This document shows, piece after piece, positions 29,137-36,629 of a stretch of DNA of 56,528 nt. Where the stretch lies: positions 20,316-76,843 of the forward strand of contig NZ_KV795253.1 in NCBI RefSeq assembly GCF_001808955.1, given 5' to 3'. The position numbers and the translations under genes are program-made. This DNA comes from Rothia sp. HMSC078H08 (GTDB taxonomy: Bacteria; Actinomycetota; Actinomycetes; Actinomycetales; Micrococcaceae). The notes under the pieces were generated by a model, which did not search any database, was not told the origin of the DNA, and saw only the letters and a program-made list of their open reading frames with translations. How positions within the stretch are numbered: the first letter of the stretch is position 1; every line of letters starts with the position of its first letter.

Positions 29137-29502
29137 GTGAATACGAAGTTTTTGCTCTCCCCGGCGTACCTCGCCTCTATCGCCCTGATGCTTTCCGGTG
29201 CGGTGCTTTCCGGTGGTCGGTTCATGCTGATCGGCTGGATTCTGTGCATTGTGGGTGTCTGCCTGAATGCCATGACCCTGGTGGTGCTGACGAACCGCGA
29301 GCAGCTGTACAGCCTTGACGCGAAGGCTGCCCGAGGCACCCGCCGCGGCTTTGATGACCGCCCCGCTGTAGTGCAGCGATTGGACGACGCCCCGGTCACT
29401 GACGACGCCCCGGTCACTGACGAAGCAGTCGAAGAACCTGCGGAGTCTGTCGAGGAATCCGCAGAAGAGCCCGCTGAAGCACCCGCGCAGAAGACCAACT
29501 AG
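29137..29502 (+). CDS. Small membrane protein with acidic tail (paralogue 2)
   Basis: The 121-residue protein (GTG start, AGGTAGG 6-10 bases upstream) shares SPAYLxS and the two-helix hairpin with the preceding gene, 11 bp upstream, so they form an operon. The tail is acidic and contains an exact 18-base tandem repeat (29383-29400 and 29401-29418) encoding DDAPVT twice, indicating recent slippage expansion. Function unknown. Confidence 0.75.
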   Translation: MNTKFLLSPAYLASIALMLSGAVLSGGRFMLIGWILCIVGVCLNAMTLVVLTNREQLYSLDAKAARGTRRGFDDRPAVVQRLDDAPVTDDAPVTDEAVEEPAESVEESAEEPAEAPAQKTN

Positions 29503-29555
29503 GGTGTAACCCCCTAAGACGTAAAAGACCCCCGCAGAGAGTATCTGACGTGAAT

Positions 29556-29602
29556 AAAAGACCGTAACCGCCCCCCGTACAGGGGAGTGGTTACGGTCTT
29601 TT
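29556..29602 (+). terminator. Bidirectional terminator
   Basis: AAAAGACCGTAACC and its exact complement GGTTACGGTCTTTT enclose a GC-rich loop. It can end both the plus-strand pair and the minus-strand membrane gene. Confidence 0.88.
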
Positions 29603-29686
29603 GGGTGCCTGAACGCTCACCTCGACTAACGCTCGTCGAATACTTTTGTTTTGGAGAGGAGGGGCGAGCGCAGCGCAGCGGGGGCT

Positions 29687-30196
29687 TTAGCGCTGAGCAC
29701 CCAGCTTCTGCGCCGCGAAATCCGCGTACTCCTGCACATGCGCGCGAGCCTGCTTGGTCAGCGCCTTATTTTCGTTCAGGATGCGCTCGGACTGCGCCGC
29801 CATGAGTTCCAGATACTGGCGATCCCGGGTCTTCTTCCATGCGGTGCGTGCCGCCTCCAGCTCCGCAAAATCCCTGAGAGCCTGACGCTGCATCGTGTAG
29901 CGCACCCACATGAGCACCAGAATCAGCACCAGCGGAATGAGGCACGCCCAGCTCTGCCACAGCCCGTACAGCGCCGCCGCAATGGCACCCAAAACAATCA
30001 GCACCGGGGAAATGGAAACGATGGGGGAGTCCGGGCGGTTCTTCTGGTTCTTCACGAGTGATTCACGCGCCATAGCGCGGAAGGTGTCAGAGAAGCTGGA
30101 CGGGTCGTAGGACTGAGCAGGCTCGGCCTGCTGGCTCTTCCGGGACTGATTCTTGCTGGGCTGGTTCTTACTGGGCTGAGAAGCGGACGGGCACAT
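29687..30196 (-). CDS. Uncharacterised two-helix membrane protein
   Basis: The 169-residue protein has a hydrophilic Gln/Ser/Lys-rich N-terminus, two adjacent hydrophobic helices (ISPVLIVLGAIAAALYGLW and WACLIPLVLILVLMWV, about 64-105) and a charged C-terminal helix (about 110-165). No family recognised. ATG 30196 is preferred because AGG lies 6 bases upstream; an in-frame GTG at 30238 would begin inside the parS-like site. It stands alone. Confidence 0.7.
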   Translation of the reverse strand: MCPSASQPSKNQPSKNQSRKSQQAEPAQSYDPSSFSDTFRAMARESLVKNQKNRPDSPIVSISPVLIVLGAIAAALYGLWQSWACLIPLVLILVLMWVRYTMQRQALRDFAELEAARTAWKKTRDRQYLELMAAQSERILNENKALTKQARAHVQEYADFAAQKLGAQR

Positions 30197-30230
30197 GGAA
30201 AACCTGACTGGGGTAAAGAAACGTAACGGG

Positions 30231-30246
30231 TGTTTCACGTGAAACG
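30231..30246. promoter_or_regulatory. Second parS-like site
   Basis: TGTTTCACGTGAAACG matches the 16-base parS consensus at 15 positions (last base G instead of A). It lies between two minus-strand genes, about 24.5 kb from the first parS. Multiple parS sites near oriC are normal in actinobacteria. Confidence 0.85.
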
Positions 30247-30323
30247 GGGGAGTGGGCGGCGAGCACGCGGAAGTGGCTGGCAGGCTCAGCGCTCGCCGCG
30301 CCTAAATGCTGCCGAGAGAGCTT

Positions 30324-31097
30324 CTACAGGGAAGCCTCAATAAACTCGTACGCCTTATCCACACAATCGGTGGTGACGGCCTTGACTTCGTCGGGGGAGT
30401 AGCTGAACGACGCCGAACGGTCAGCGTAGCGGTGCATGTCGATATCGTTCCACGAGTCACCAATCGTGTACACCTCATAGGAGGTGCCCGGATGCTCCGA
30501 CTGCAGGTACTCCACCAGATGCTGCAGACCGGTGCCCTTCGTGCAGGCGGGTGGCACGATATCCAGGAAATCCTGGTTCTTGTGGCAGTCCACCGAGTTG
30601 CCAAAACGCTCAAGAATCCAGGCGTACGCCGCCTCGCGCACCTGCGCATCCGGAATCCACAGGGGCACACCCACGTACTCGTGGTTCTGCAGGTCATCAG
30701 CCGGCAGGGGAGTGAACTCCGGCAGAATGTTCGTCGAGGAGCCCACCCGGTCGCACAGGCTGTAATCGTTATCCAGAGTGGTCGTGAACAGGGCGACACC
30801 GTCCACGGTGCTGAAATGCTCGTAGCACGCCTGCACAACACTCACCGGAAGAGGCTGATGGTAGATCACCCGGTACTCCCGGTCGGTAATCACCGCACCC
30901 GTGTACAGCACGTGATAGTCGAAGCGGATGGCGGTCGGCTCCAGCGCCAGTTGCGTGGCAAAGATGCTCTTGCCCGTGCACGAAACCGCCAGGTTCCCCT
31001 CCGCCTGCCAGCGGGCAATCGCCCGCTCATTGGCAGGCTCCACGGCTCGGTTAAACAGGATCGTGCCGTCCAAATCGAAAGCCATCAGCTTGGTCAT
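30324..31097 (-). CDS. HAD superfamily phosphatase (Cof-type)
   Basis: The 257-residue protein has the HAD nucleophile motif MAFDLDGTILFN (Asp8, Asp10), a motif II-like SCTGKS, and a C-terminal metal-binding motif YTIGDSWNDIDM. The middle cap (about 80-190) fits Cof/IIB-type hydrolases, which dephosphorylate sugar or nucleotide phosphates; substrate cannot be told. GGAG precedes the ATG. It lies 170 bp downstream of the mannose-type PTS operon on the same strand, separated by a terminator, so sugar-phosphate turnover is a reasonable guess. Confidence 0.88.
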   Translation of the reverse strand: MTKLMAFDLDGTILFNRAVEPANERAIARWQAEGNLAVSCTGKSIFATQLALEPTAIRFDYHVLYTGAVITDREYRVIYHQPLPVSVVQACYEHFSTVDGVALFTTTLDNDYSLCDRVGSSTNILPEFTPLPADDLQNHEYVGVPLWIPDAQVREAAYAWILERFGNSVDCHKNQDFLDIVPPACTKGTGLQHLVEYLQSEHPGTSYEVYTIGDSWNDIDMHRYADRSASFSYSPDEVKAVTTDCVDKAYEFIEASL

Positions 31098-31151
31098 AAA
31101 AACTCCTTCACGGAAGGGCTACGTTGCCGCGAACTGCGCGCCGCAACCCAT

Positions 31152-31196
31152 AAAAAACGGGGCGCGGCCGGTACTTTTAAGTGTACCGACCGCACC
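31152..31196 (-). terminator. Terminator of the mannose PTS operon
   Basis: Minus strand: GGTGCGGTCGGTAC and GTACCGGCCGCGCC pair over 14 positions with two G-T pairs, then CCGTTTTTT. Strong. Confidence 0.85.
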
Positions 31197-31268
31197 TCCG
31201 CCACTTGAGATATAGCCCCTGAATCTCACGCTCTCATAGAAGGGTGAAAGGGTTCATCCCTCAGATTT

Positions 31269-32123
31269 TTAGAGGGCCAGGAATCCCAGGTAGGAACCGA
31301 GGATGCCCACGCCGAAGAGGGCGAAAATCAACCAGATGGCGTTAATCTTCTTCTTCAGAAGCCACATGCACAGGAAGCACAGACCCAGCGAGGCCAGGCC
31401 CGGCAGCAGATCGTTCAGCACGGACTGGACGGTCACATTTACCGTCTCGCCCGCCTGGTTTGTGTAGCTAGTCAGCGGCAACGGAATGTTCACGCTCGTC
31501 CAGCGGTACACCAGAGCACCCATCACGAACAGGCCCATCACGGAGGCGCCCTGAGTAATCTTCTGCAGGGTGTTGCCGCCCGCCTCGGTCACAATCTGGG
31601 TGCCCTTCTCGTAGCCGTACTTGAAGCCGTACCAGCGGGTTGCCCAACGAATTGCGGTCATGCCGAAGAAGAACAGCAGCGGGCCCAGAATATTGCCGGT
31701 CACCGCCAGGGATGCGCCCAAAGCCGCCAGCACAATACGTGCGGTACCCCAGAAAATCGGGTCGCCCACACCGGCCAGTGGGCCCATCAGGCCCACCTTA
31801 ACGTTGGTGATGGCGGCTTCGTCGATATCCTTACCGGCTGCCTTCTCACGCTCCATCGCAGCGGTCACACCCATAATCGAGGATGCAACCCACGGCTGGG
31901 TGTTGAAGAACTCCAGGTGGCGGGTCAGCGCCTCCGCCTGGTCTTCTTTCTTGGTGTAGAAGCGCTTAATGGCCGGAATCATGGAAACCGCGAAACCGAT
32001 GGACTGCATGCGTTCGAAGTTGAACGAACCGAGCAGGAAAGTGGAGCGGATGTAGGTGTCGACCTTATCGCGCTGGGTGAGCTCGGGAACTTCAACGAGC
32101 TCGACGTTCTTGTTTTCAGTCAT
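31269..32123 (-). CDS. manZ: PTS mannose-family transporter, EIID component
   Basis: The 284-residue membrane protein matches the ManZ/EIID family: an N-terminal VPELTQRD, FERMQSIGFAVSMIPAIKRF, TRHLEFFNTQPW, and GLMGPLAGVGDPIFWGT, followed by membrane helices at the C-terminus (LASLGLCFLCMWLLKK). EIID forms the sugar channel with EIIC; typical substrates are mannose, glucose, glucosamine or related sugars. It is the last gene of the operon, 11 bp after EIIC. Because EIIC upstream is frameshifted, EIID may be made without a partner. Confidence 0.93.
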   Translation of the reverse strand: MTENKNVELVEVPELTQRDKVDTYIRSTFLLGSFNFERMQSIGFAVSMIPAIKRFYTKKEDQAEALTRHLEFFNTQPWVASSIMGVTAAMEREKAAGKDIDEAAITNVKVGLMGPLAGVGDPIFWGTARIVLAALGASLAVTGNILGPLLFFFGMTAIRWATRWYGFKYGYEKGTQIVTEAGGNTLQKITQGASVMGLFVMGALVYRWTSVNIPLPLTSYTNQAGETVNVTVQSVLNDLLPGLASLGLCFLCMWLLKKKINAIWLIFALFGVGILGSYLGFLAL

Positions 32124-32134
32124 GGTAATGCTCC

Positions 32135-33002
32135 TTATTCGAGCTCGTTGTCGAGGTCATTGGCGGCGGCCGGTGCTACGGCGGGTGCCTCACTCTTATG
32201 GAAGAGCGGGTTCAGCTGCGTGTACAGCAGACCCAGGCAGGCGCCGACCAGGCCGATAGCAACCAGGTTGAACTGTGCCGGGGTGGACAGGGTTGCGACA
32301 AGGTCCTTCGCGCCCTCGGTGCCAGCAATCGAAATCGACTGGGTTGCCGGGATAGCGGCAGCGGCAATGAAACCGAGGAAGAAGAAGGGCATGAGAGCCT
32401 TCGAACGCATCATGTTGATGACCATCGCGAAACCGACCACGGTGATCATGCCACCGGCAATACGCAGACCAACGGTCACCTCGGTGGGAATCATGTTCAG
32501 CAGGCGGGTCAGCTCTTCGGAGCTAATCAGCGCCACAATAGCGGTCGGGATAGCCACACGCAGACCCTGCAGAGCCATACCGCTAATGTGCATCAGCTCA
32601 ATACCGCGGAAGTTCGCGGTTTTCGCGAAATTATCAGCCTGATGTTGGAAGAACACCGTAATGGTACGAACGAAAATGGTCAGAACCTGACCTGCCGCAG
32701 CCAGCGGCACAGCAATAGCAATACCGGTGGTGATGTCCTGGTGACCCTGAATCACAACAACAGCGGAGATGGTGGATGCCAGGGCCGAGTCGGGAGCCAT
32801 AGCCGCACCGACGTTCATCCAGCCCAGGGCGATGAGCTCCAGTGCGCCACCGAGCATAATGCCGGTAGTCGGGGTCACCCAGCGCAAAACCCATCAGGGT
32901 ACAAGCGACCAGGGGGCGGTGGAACTGACGCTCGTCCACCACGGATGCGACGCCCGCAATGAACGCCACGAGAACAACGAGAATAAACGTCAGGGCGCTC
33001 AT
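32135..33002 (-). pseudogene. manY: PTS mannose-family EIIC component, broken by a single-base frameshift
   Basis: Translation from ATG 33002 gives a normal EIIC start (MSALTFILVVLVAFIAGVAS, VDERQFHRPLVACTLMGFALGD) and then becomes nonsense. The rest of EIIC (TTGIMLGGALELIALGWMN to DLDNELE) continues in another frame to 32135. The break is at a CCCC run (plus strand GGGG 32871-32874): one C fewer would read GDPTTGIMLGG, the expected family sequence. So the gene has one extra base. It may be a real inactivating mutation, a phase-variable site or a sequencing error. The rest shows no decay, so the lesion is recent if real. Confidence 0.85.
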
Positions 33003-33979
33003 GCGTCCAGGCCTTTCTGCTTGAGGATCTTTTCCAAATCAACCGGGGAGTGGTTGGGCAGCTGCTGCACCGTCAGCTTCACACCGCGCTTAATGAGTTC
33101 GCGGTAGGCTTCCAGGTGCTCCTCGGAGGCGTACACTGCGTCCGAGAGCTGAACCATGCCGGTCTTGAAGGTGACGCCACCAACGTTCACTTCGTTGATC
33201 TTGACGCCTTCGTCGAGCAGTCGCACCACGTCAACGGGGGATTCTACGACGAACATGGTCTTCATGCCGGTGTACTTGGGGTTGTTGTACACGCGGCCAG
33301 CTTTAGCGATGTCCAGGACATTGGTCTTCACGCTGGTCGGCGCGACCTGCAGCAGCAGGGACTTGCGCAGCTGATCGTGTGCCGCATTATCGGATGCCGC
33401 GATGAAGGTCTGCGGTGCGATATGCGGAACCCAGGTGCCTGCCACCTGACCGTGAATCAGGCGGGAGTCGATGCGGGTGAAGATAGCGTCCATGGTGCCG
33501 CCGGGAACCTGCTGAGCAACCGGAACCTCGACCGCCTTGGTCTCTGCGGGCTTCGCCTCGGCGGGCTTGGCGGCTGCGGGCTGATTCGCCTCCTGGAAGG
33601 AGCGAATACCCTTAGTGCCAGCTTTGTGCGCCTTAGCGACCAGGGACTTGAGGGTTGCGTTCTTACGGCCTGCGCCGGAGATGACCTCAATAAGCATCGG
33701 TACGTTGACACCGGAGACGACGTCGACGCCCTCGCGGGTGGCTGCGAACTGCGCACCGGCGTTGTAGGGGCTACCGCCGAAGAGATCGACCAGCAGCAGG
33801 GTTTCTTCTGCTTCAGACGCCTCAACGATGCGGGTGTACTCTTCGACGAGATCTTCGGGGCCCTGACCCGGCAGGAACGTGACCGGGTGGACGTTTTCGA
33901 AGTTACCGAGGATCATGCCGGCGGTCTTCAGCAGAGCCGGAGCCGACTCGCCGTGTGCCGCCACAATGATAGTGACCAT
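32999..33979 (-). CDS. manX: PTS mannose-family EIIAB component
   Basis: The 326-residue cytoplasmic protein has an N-terminal EIIA domain with phospho-histidine His9 in IIVAAHGESAP, DLFGGSPYNA and SGVNVPML, a Pro/Ala/Lys linker (about 133-160), and a C-terminal EIIB domain with the second phospho-histidine in RIDSRLIHGQVA and TWVPHI. It passes phosphate from HPr to the sugar. GAGAGG precedes the ATG. It overlaps the EIIC start by 4 bases (ATGA), and heads the operon, whose upstream regulator gene is licT-like. Confidence 0.95.
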   Translation of the reverse strand: MVTIIVAAHGESAPALLKTAGMILGNFENVHPVTFLPGQGPEDLVEEYTRIVEASEAEETLLLVDLFGGSPYNAGAQFAATREGVDVVSGVNVPMLIEVISGAGRKNATLKSLVAKAHKAGTKGIRSFQEANQPAAAKPAEAKPAETKAVEVPVAQQVPGGTMDAIFTRIDSRLIHGQVAGTWVPHIAPQTFIAASDNAAHDQLRKSLLLQVAPTSVKTNVLDIAKAGRVYNNPKYTGMKTMFVVESPVDVVRLLDEGVKINEVNVGGVTFKTGMVQLSDAVYASEEHLEAYRELIKRGVKLTVQQLPNHSPVDLEKILKQKGLDA

Positions 33980-34607
33980 AGTGGTCCTCTCGTGTTCGTG
34001 ACATGGTGTGTAGTGGCCCCGTGAGGAGCCTCATAATTCTCAGATAGTAACACGTTGTTTTTGTGTTTTGTGGGTTTTTTCTGAGCATGCACACTTTAGG
34101 TTCTTGTGACATTTTTTCAAGTGTTGGAATATGGGTTTTTGATGTCAAAACACGTATTTATTGCCAGGGTGTAAAAAATTTAAACAGAACACCGAAAAAT
34201 GCTTGTCTGCGCGAAGGGGTTAGCGTTACTCTCGCGAAAATTCGGGAGTATTGGCGTCTTGCTGATGGACTGGCGAGGTGTTTGACGTGGAATATGTGGA
34301 GCGCACGAGTGCGAGAAAATGATTTACAAAGAAAATACCGAGCAAAAAATGAGTGTGCGAATCAAAAGATGTGGGATTAATAAAAAACCCACATTTTCCT
34401 GCGGTCTGTCCACAGAATGGTATTTCTGGAATACGCCGCTATAAACCGTCATTTCAAAATTTAAATCGACGCGCTAACGCGCGAAGGAAAACCCGGGAAA
34501 ACGACAATTTAGTGACAGGTTGTATATATAAATAGCAACCCACCTTTAACGGCCACGTTCCGCCCGGCGCGCCCCCAAACCTGGATACAGAAAAGCGGCG
34601 GATACAG
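33980..34607 (-). other. AT-rich region between licT-like gene and PTS operon
   Basis: About 630 bp without a credible gene, clearly AT-richer than the rest. It should hold the PTS promoter and a LicT-type antiterminator hairpin. I see a hairpin GATGTGGG/CCCACAT at about 34367-34396 with A/T tracts, a GGTTG/CAACC hairpin near 34519-34540 and a short palindrome GTGAGGAGCCTCAT near 34021. I could not find a convincing ribonucleic antiterminator consensus. Confidence 0.45.
34093..34120 (-). promoter_or_regulatory. Candidate promoter of the PTS operon
   Basis: Minus strand: -35 TTGAAA, 16-base spacer, -10 TAAAGT, giving a start near 34086 and about 106 bases of leader before manX. By eye only. 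Confidence 0.4.
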
Positions 34608-34616
34608 AAAAGCGGC
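34583..34616. repeat. 17-bp tandem repeat at the licT terminator
   Basis: GGATACAGAAAAGCGGC occurs twice in direct succession (34583-34599, 34600-34616). The second copy forms part of the terminator stem, so the duplication supplies two T-rich tails on the minus strand. Confidence 0.7.
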
Positions 34617-34638
34617 CGGAGTACCCTCCAACCGCTTT
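34608..34638 (-). terminator. Terminator of the licT-like gene
   Basis: Minus strand stem GCGGTTGGAG / CTCCGGCCGC (10 pairs, two G-T), loop GGTA, then TTTTCTG. Confidence 0.75.
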
Positions 34639-34667
34639 CGCCCCTGCATTTTTTGGAAGCACCAACG

Positions 34668-35537
34668 CTAGGCGTTAATGCCCCACATATCCCGCGCCAG
34701 GCGCGCAATATGAATCGTCAAATACGTCAACTCATCACGAGTCAGGGTCTGCTTCAACTGCATCTGCAGCACCAACAAAACCTTCTGTGCACACGCGTAG
34801 GCGCGCGGTGCATCCGCACGAAGAGCAGCCAACAAACTCGGCTGCGACACCTCATCAACATCCTCCGCACGATTTGCGGAGGCGCGGCTCGCCCGCACAA
34901 ACAGGTACCGCAGGTGCGTCACAAAACGTGCCGCACTCATGGAATCCGGGTCGAGCTTGCGCTCGTAGCTTGCCTCAATAATTTCAAAAACCTGCGCGAA
35001 AACCTCAGTCATGCGGAATGCCTGAGACATGTCTGCCGTCGCAAATTGTGCATTGACCAGGTGCAACGCGAGGGGGATAGCCTCGTTCGGGTCCAGCTCA
35101 ACCTGCAGGCGCTCGCGAACCATCGCCAACACTGCGCGGCCGTACTCCACCTCGCGTGGGTAGAGAACAGTCACCTCCGGGGCGAGCGGATACTGCACCC
35201 GCACCCCGTCACGCGCACGAACCACCGCATAGTGCAGGTGATCAGCCAGCGGAAGAATAAACGAGTTCGACAGCTCCAGCGCACCCTCGGCGCGCACCTT
35301 CGACTCCAAAAGCGTGGCAATCGACAGAATCTCCGCCGGAATCTCAGACAGAGTCATACTCAAACGCTCACCCGACATGCCCTGCTCCGGCACAAACGTC
35401 TGCTCCACCGCAGACGGGTCAATCAGCTGACCCTTACGCTTACCAAAGGCAATGCCGCGACCAATCATCACGGACTCCTTGCCCAAATGATCCACAGTGA
35501 GGACAACATTATTGTTATAGATACGGCTAATGCGCAT
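34668..35537 (-). CDS. licT: BglG/LicT family transcriptional antiterminator
   Basis: The 289-residue protein has an N-terminal RNA-binding CAT domain (residues 1-57: MRISRIYNNNVVLTVDHLGK, IGRGIAFGKRKGQ) followed by two PRD domains with conserved histidines (ADHLHYAV in PRD1, ALHLVNAQF in the same region, TIHIARLARD in PRD2). Such proteins prevent early transcription termination in sugar operons when EIIB no longer phosphorylates them. It lies just upstream of the mannose-type PTS operon on the same strand, which is its likely target. A strong AAAGGAGG precedes ATG 35537. PTS antiterminators with mannose-family PTS are unusual in actinobacteria. Confidence 0.92.
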   Translation of the reverse strand: MRISRIYNNNVVLTVDHLGKESVMIGRGIAFGKRKGQLIDPSAVEQTFVPEQGMSGERLSMTLSEIPAEILSIATLLESKVRAEGALELSNSFILPLADHLHYAVVRARDGVRVQYPLAPEVTVLYPREVEYGRAVLAMVRERLQVELDPNEAIPLALHLVNAQFATADMSQAFRMTEVFAQVFEIIEASYERKLDPDSMSAARFVTHLRYLFVRASRASANRAEDVDEVSQPSLLAALRADAPRAYACAQKVLLVLQMQLKQTLTRDELTYLTIHIARLARDMWGINA

Positions 35538-35786
35538 GTGTCCTCCTTTGCGGGTGTTGGTCGCCGGAACAGAAACGGCAAATTCAAAAGATACGCAAAG
35601 GTGATTGAGCGTTACCTAAGCTAGTACAAATTCTACCGAAAGTTTGAAGCTGTCATGAAGGGTTGACGCGCAAATGCGGGGTAAAGCTGTGCCCCAGCTG
35701 TGACGCGGGCAAGCATTCCATAAGTTTGCGGCTGAAAACCGGCTCCCGCCTCACCGCGAACCCTAAATCGCGATACCCTTAATCAC

Positions 35787-36530
35787 ATGAGCAGCAAAGC
35801 AACCGAAATCGCAAAGAACCTTCCCACACTAGAGCATCCGGACGGTAGCCCCATCCGCGCCCTCGTTGTTGATGATGAGGAGATGCTCAAAGAACTCGTC
35901 AGCATGGGTCTGAAAATGATCGGCTGGGAGGTGCAGTCCGCAGGCGACGGCCCCTCCGCGCTCGCGATTGCGCGCGATTGGCGCCCCGACGTGCTTGTGC
36001 TGGATATTATGATGCCCGGCTTCGACGGCCTGGAGTTGCTCTCCCGTATCCGCAAGTTCTACCCCGAGGTTCCCTGCCTCTTTCTGACCGCTAAGGATTC
36101 GGTTGATAACCGTATCGAGGGCCTTGCCGCCGGTGCGGACGACTACGTGACTAAGCCCTTCTCCATGGAAGAGGTCATGATCCGTTTGCACCGCCTGGTG
36201 CAGCGCTCCGGTGTTGCCTCCATTGATGATGCTGAGCTGGTCGTTGGCGACCTGGTGCTGAACCAGGACACCCGCGAGGTGACCCGCGGTGGCGAGCAGA
36301 TTAACCTCACTGCAACCCAGTTCGACCTGCTGCGCTACCTCATGGAGAACGCGAAGCGCGTGGTCTCCAAGAGCCAGATTCTTGATAACGTCTGGAACTA
36401 CGATTTTGGTGGTCAGGCAAATATTGTGGAGCTGTACATCTCGTACCTGCGTAAGAAGATTGATGTGGGTCGCGAACCGATGATTCACACCGTGCGCGGT
36501 GCCGGTTACGTGCTGCGTCCCGCCGTCTAA
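35787..36530 (+). CDS. Response regulator, OmpR/PhoB family
   Basis: The 247-residue protein has a receiver domain (DDEE acidic pair, phospho-Asp near residue 72 in VLVLDIMMPG, Thr and Lys in TAK and KPF) and a winged-helix DNA-binding domain (LTATQFDLLRYLMENAKRVVS, then YISYLRKKID and HTVRGAGYVLR). It resembles TrcR/TcrA-type regulators of mycobacteria. No ribosome site is seen before ATG 35787, and TACCCT lies 8 bases upstream, so a leaderless transcript is possible. The cognate kinase gene follows after a 16-bp perfect palindrome. Confidence 0.93.
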   Translation: MSSKATEIAKNLPTLEHPDGSPIRALVVDDEEMLKELVSMGLKMIGWEVQSAGDGPSALAIARDWRPDVLVLDIMMPGFDGLELLSRIRKFYPEVPCLFLTAKDSVDNRIEGLAAGADDYVTKPFSMEEVMIRLHRLVQRSGVASIDDAELVVGDLVLNQDTREVTRGGEQINLTATQFDLLRYLMENAKRVVSKSQILDNVWNYDFGGQANIVELYISYLRKKIDVGREPMIHTVRGAGYVLRPAV

Positions 36531-36548
36531 GTTTATTCTCTGCTCTTC

Positions 36549-36587
36549 ATATGGCGCGGTATAACACCCGGTTATACCGCGCCATAT
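36549..36587. repeat. 16-bp perfect inverted repeat between regulator and kinase
   Basis: ATATGGCGCGGTATAA and TTATACCGCGCCATAT with a 7-base loop. No T tract follows, so it may be an attenuator, an RNA processing hairpin or a binding site, rather than a plain terminator. Confidence 0.7.
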
Positions 36588-36629
36588 CAGTTATATTCTG
36601 TATTTCGAATATAGAAAGAAAGGATGTTC

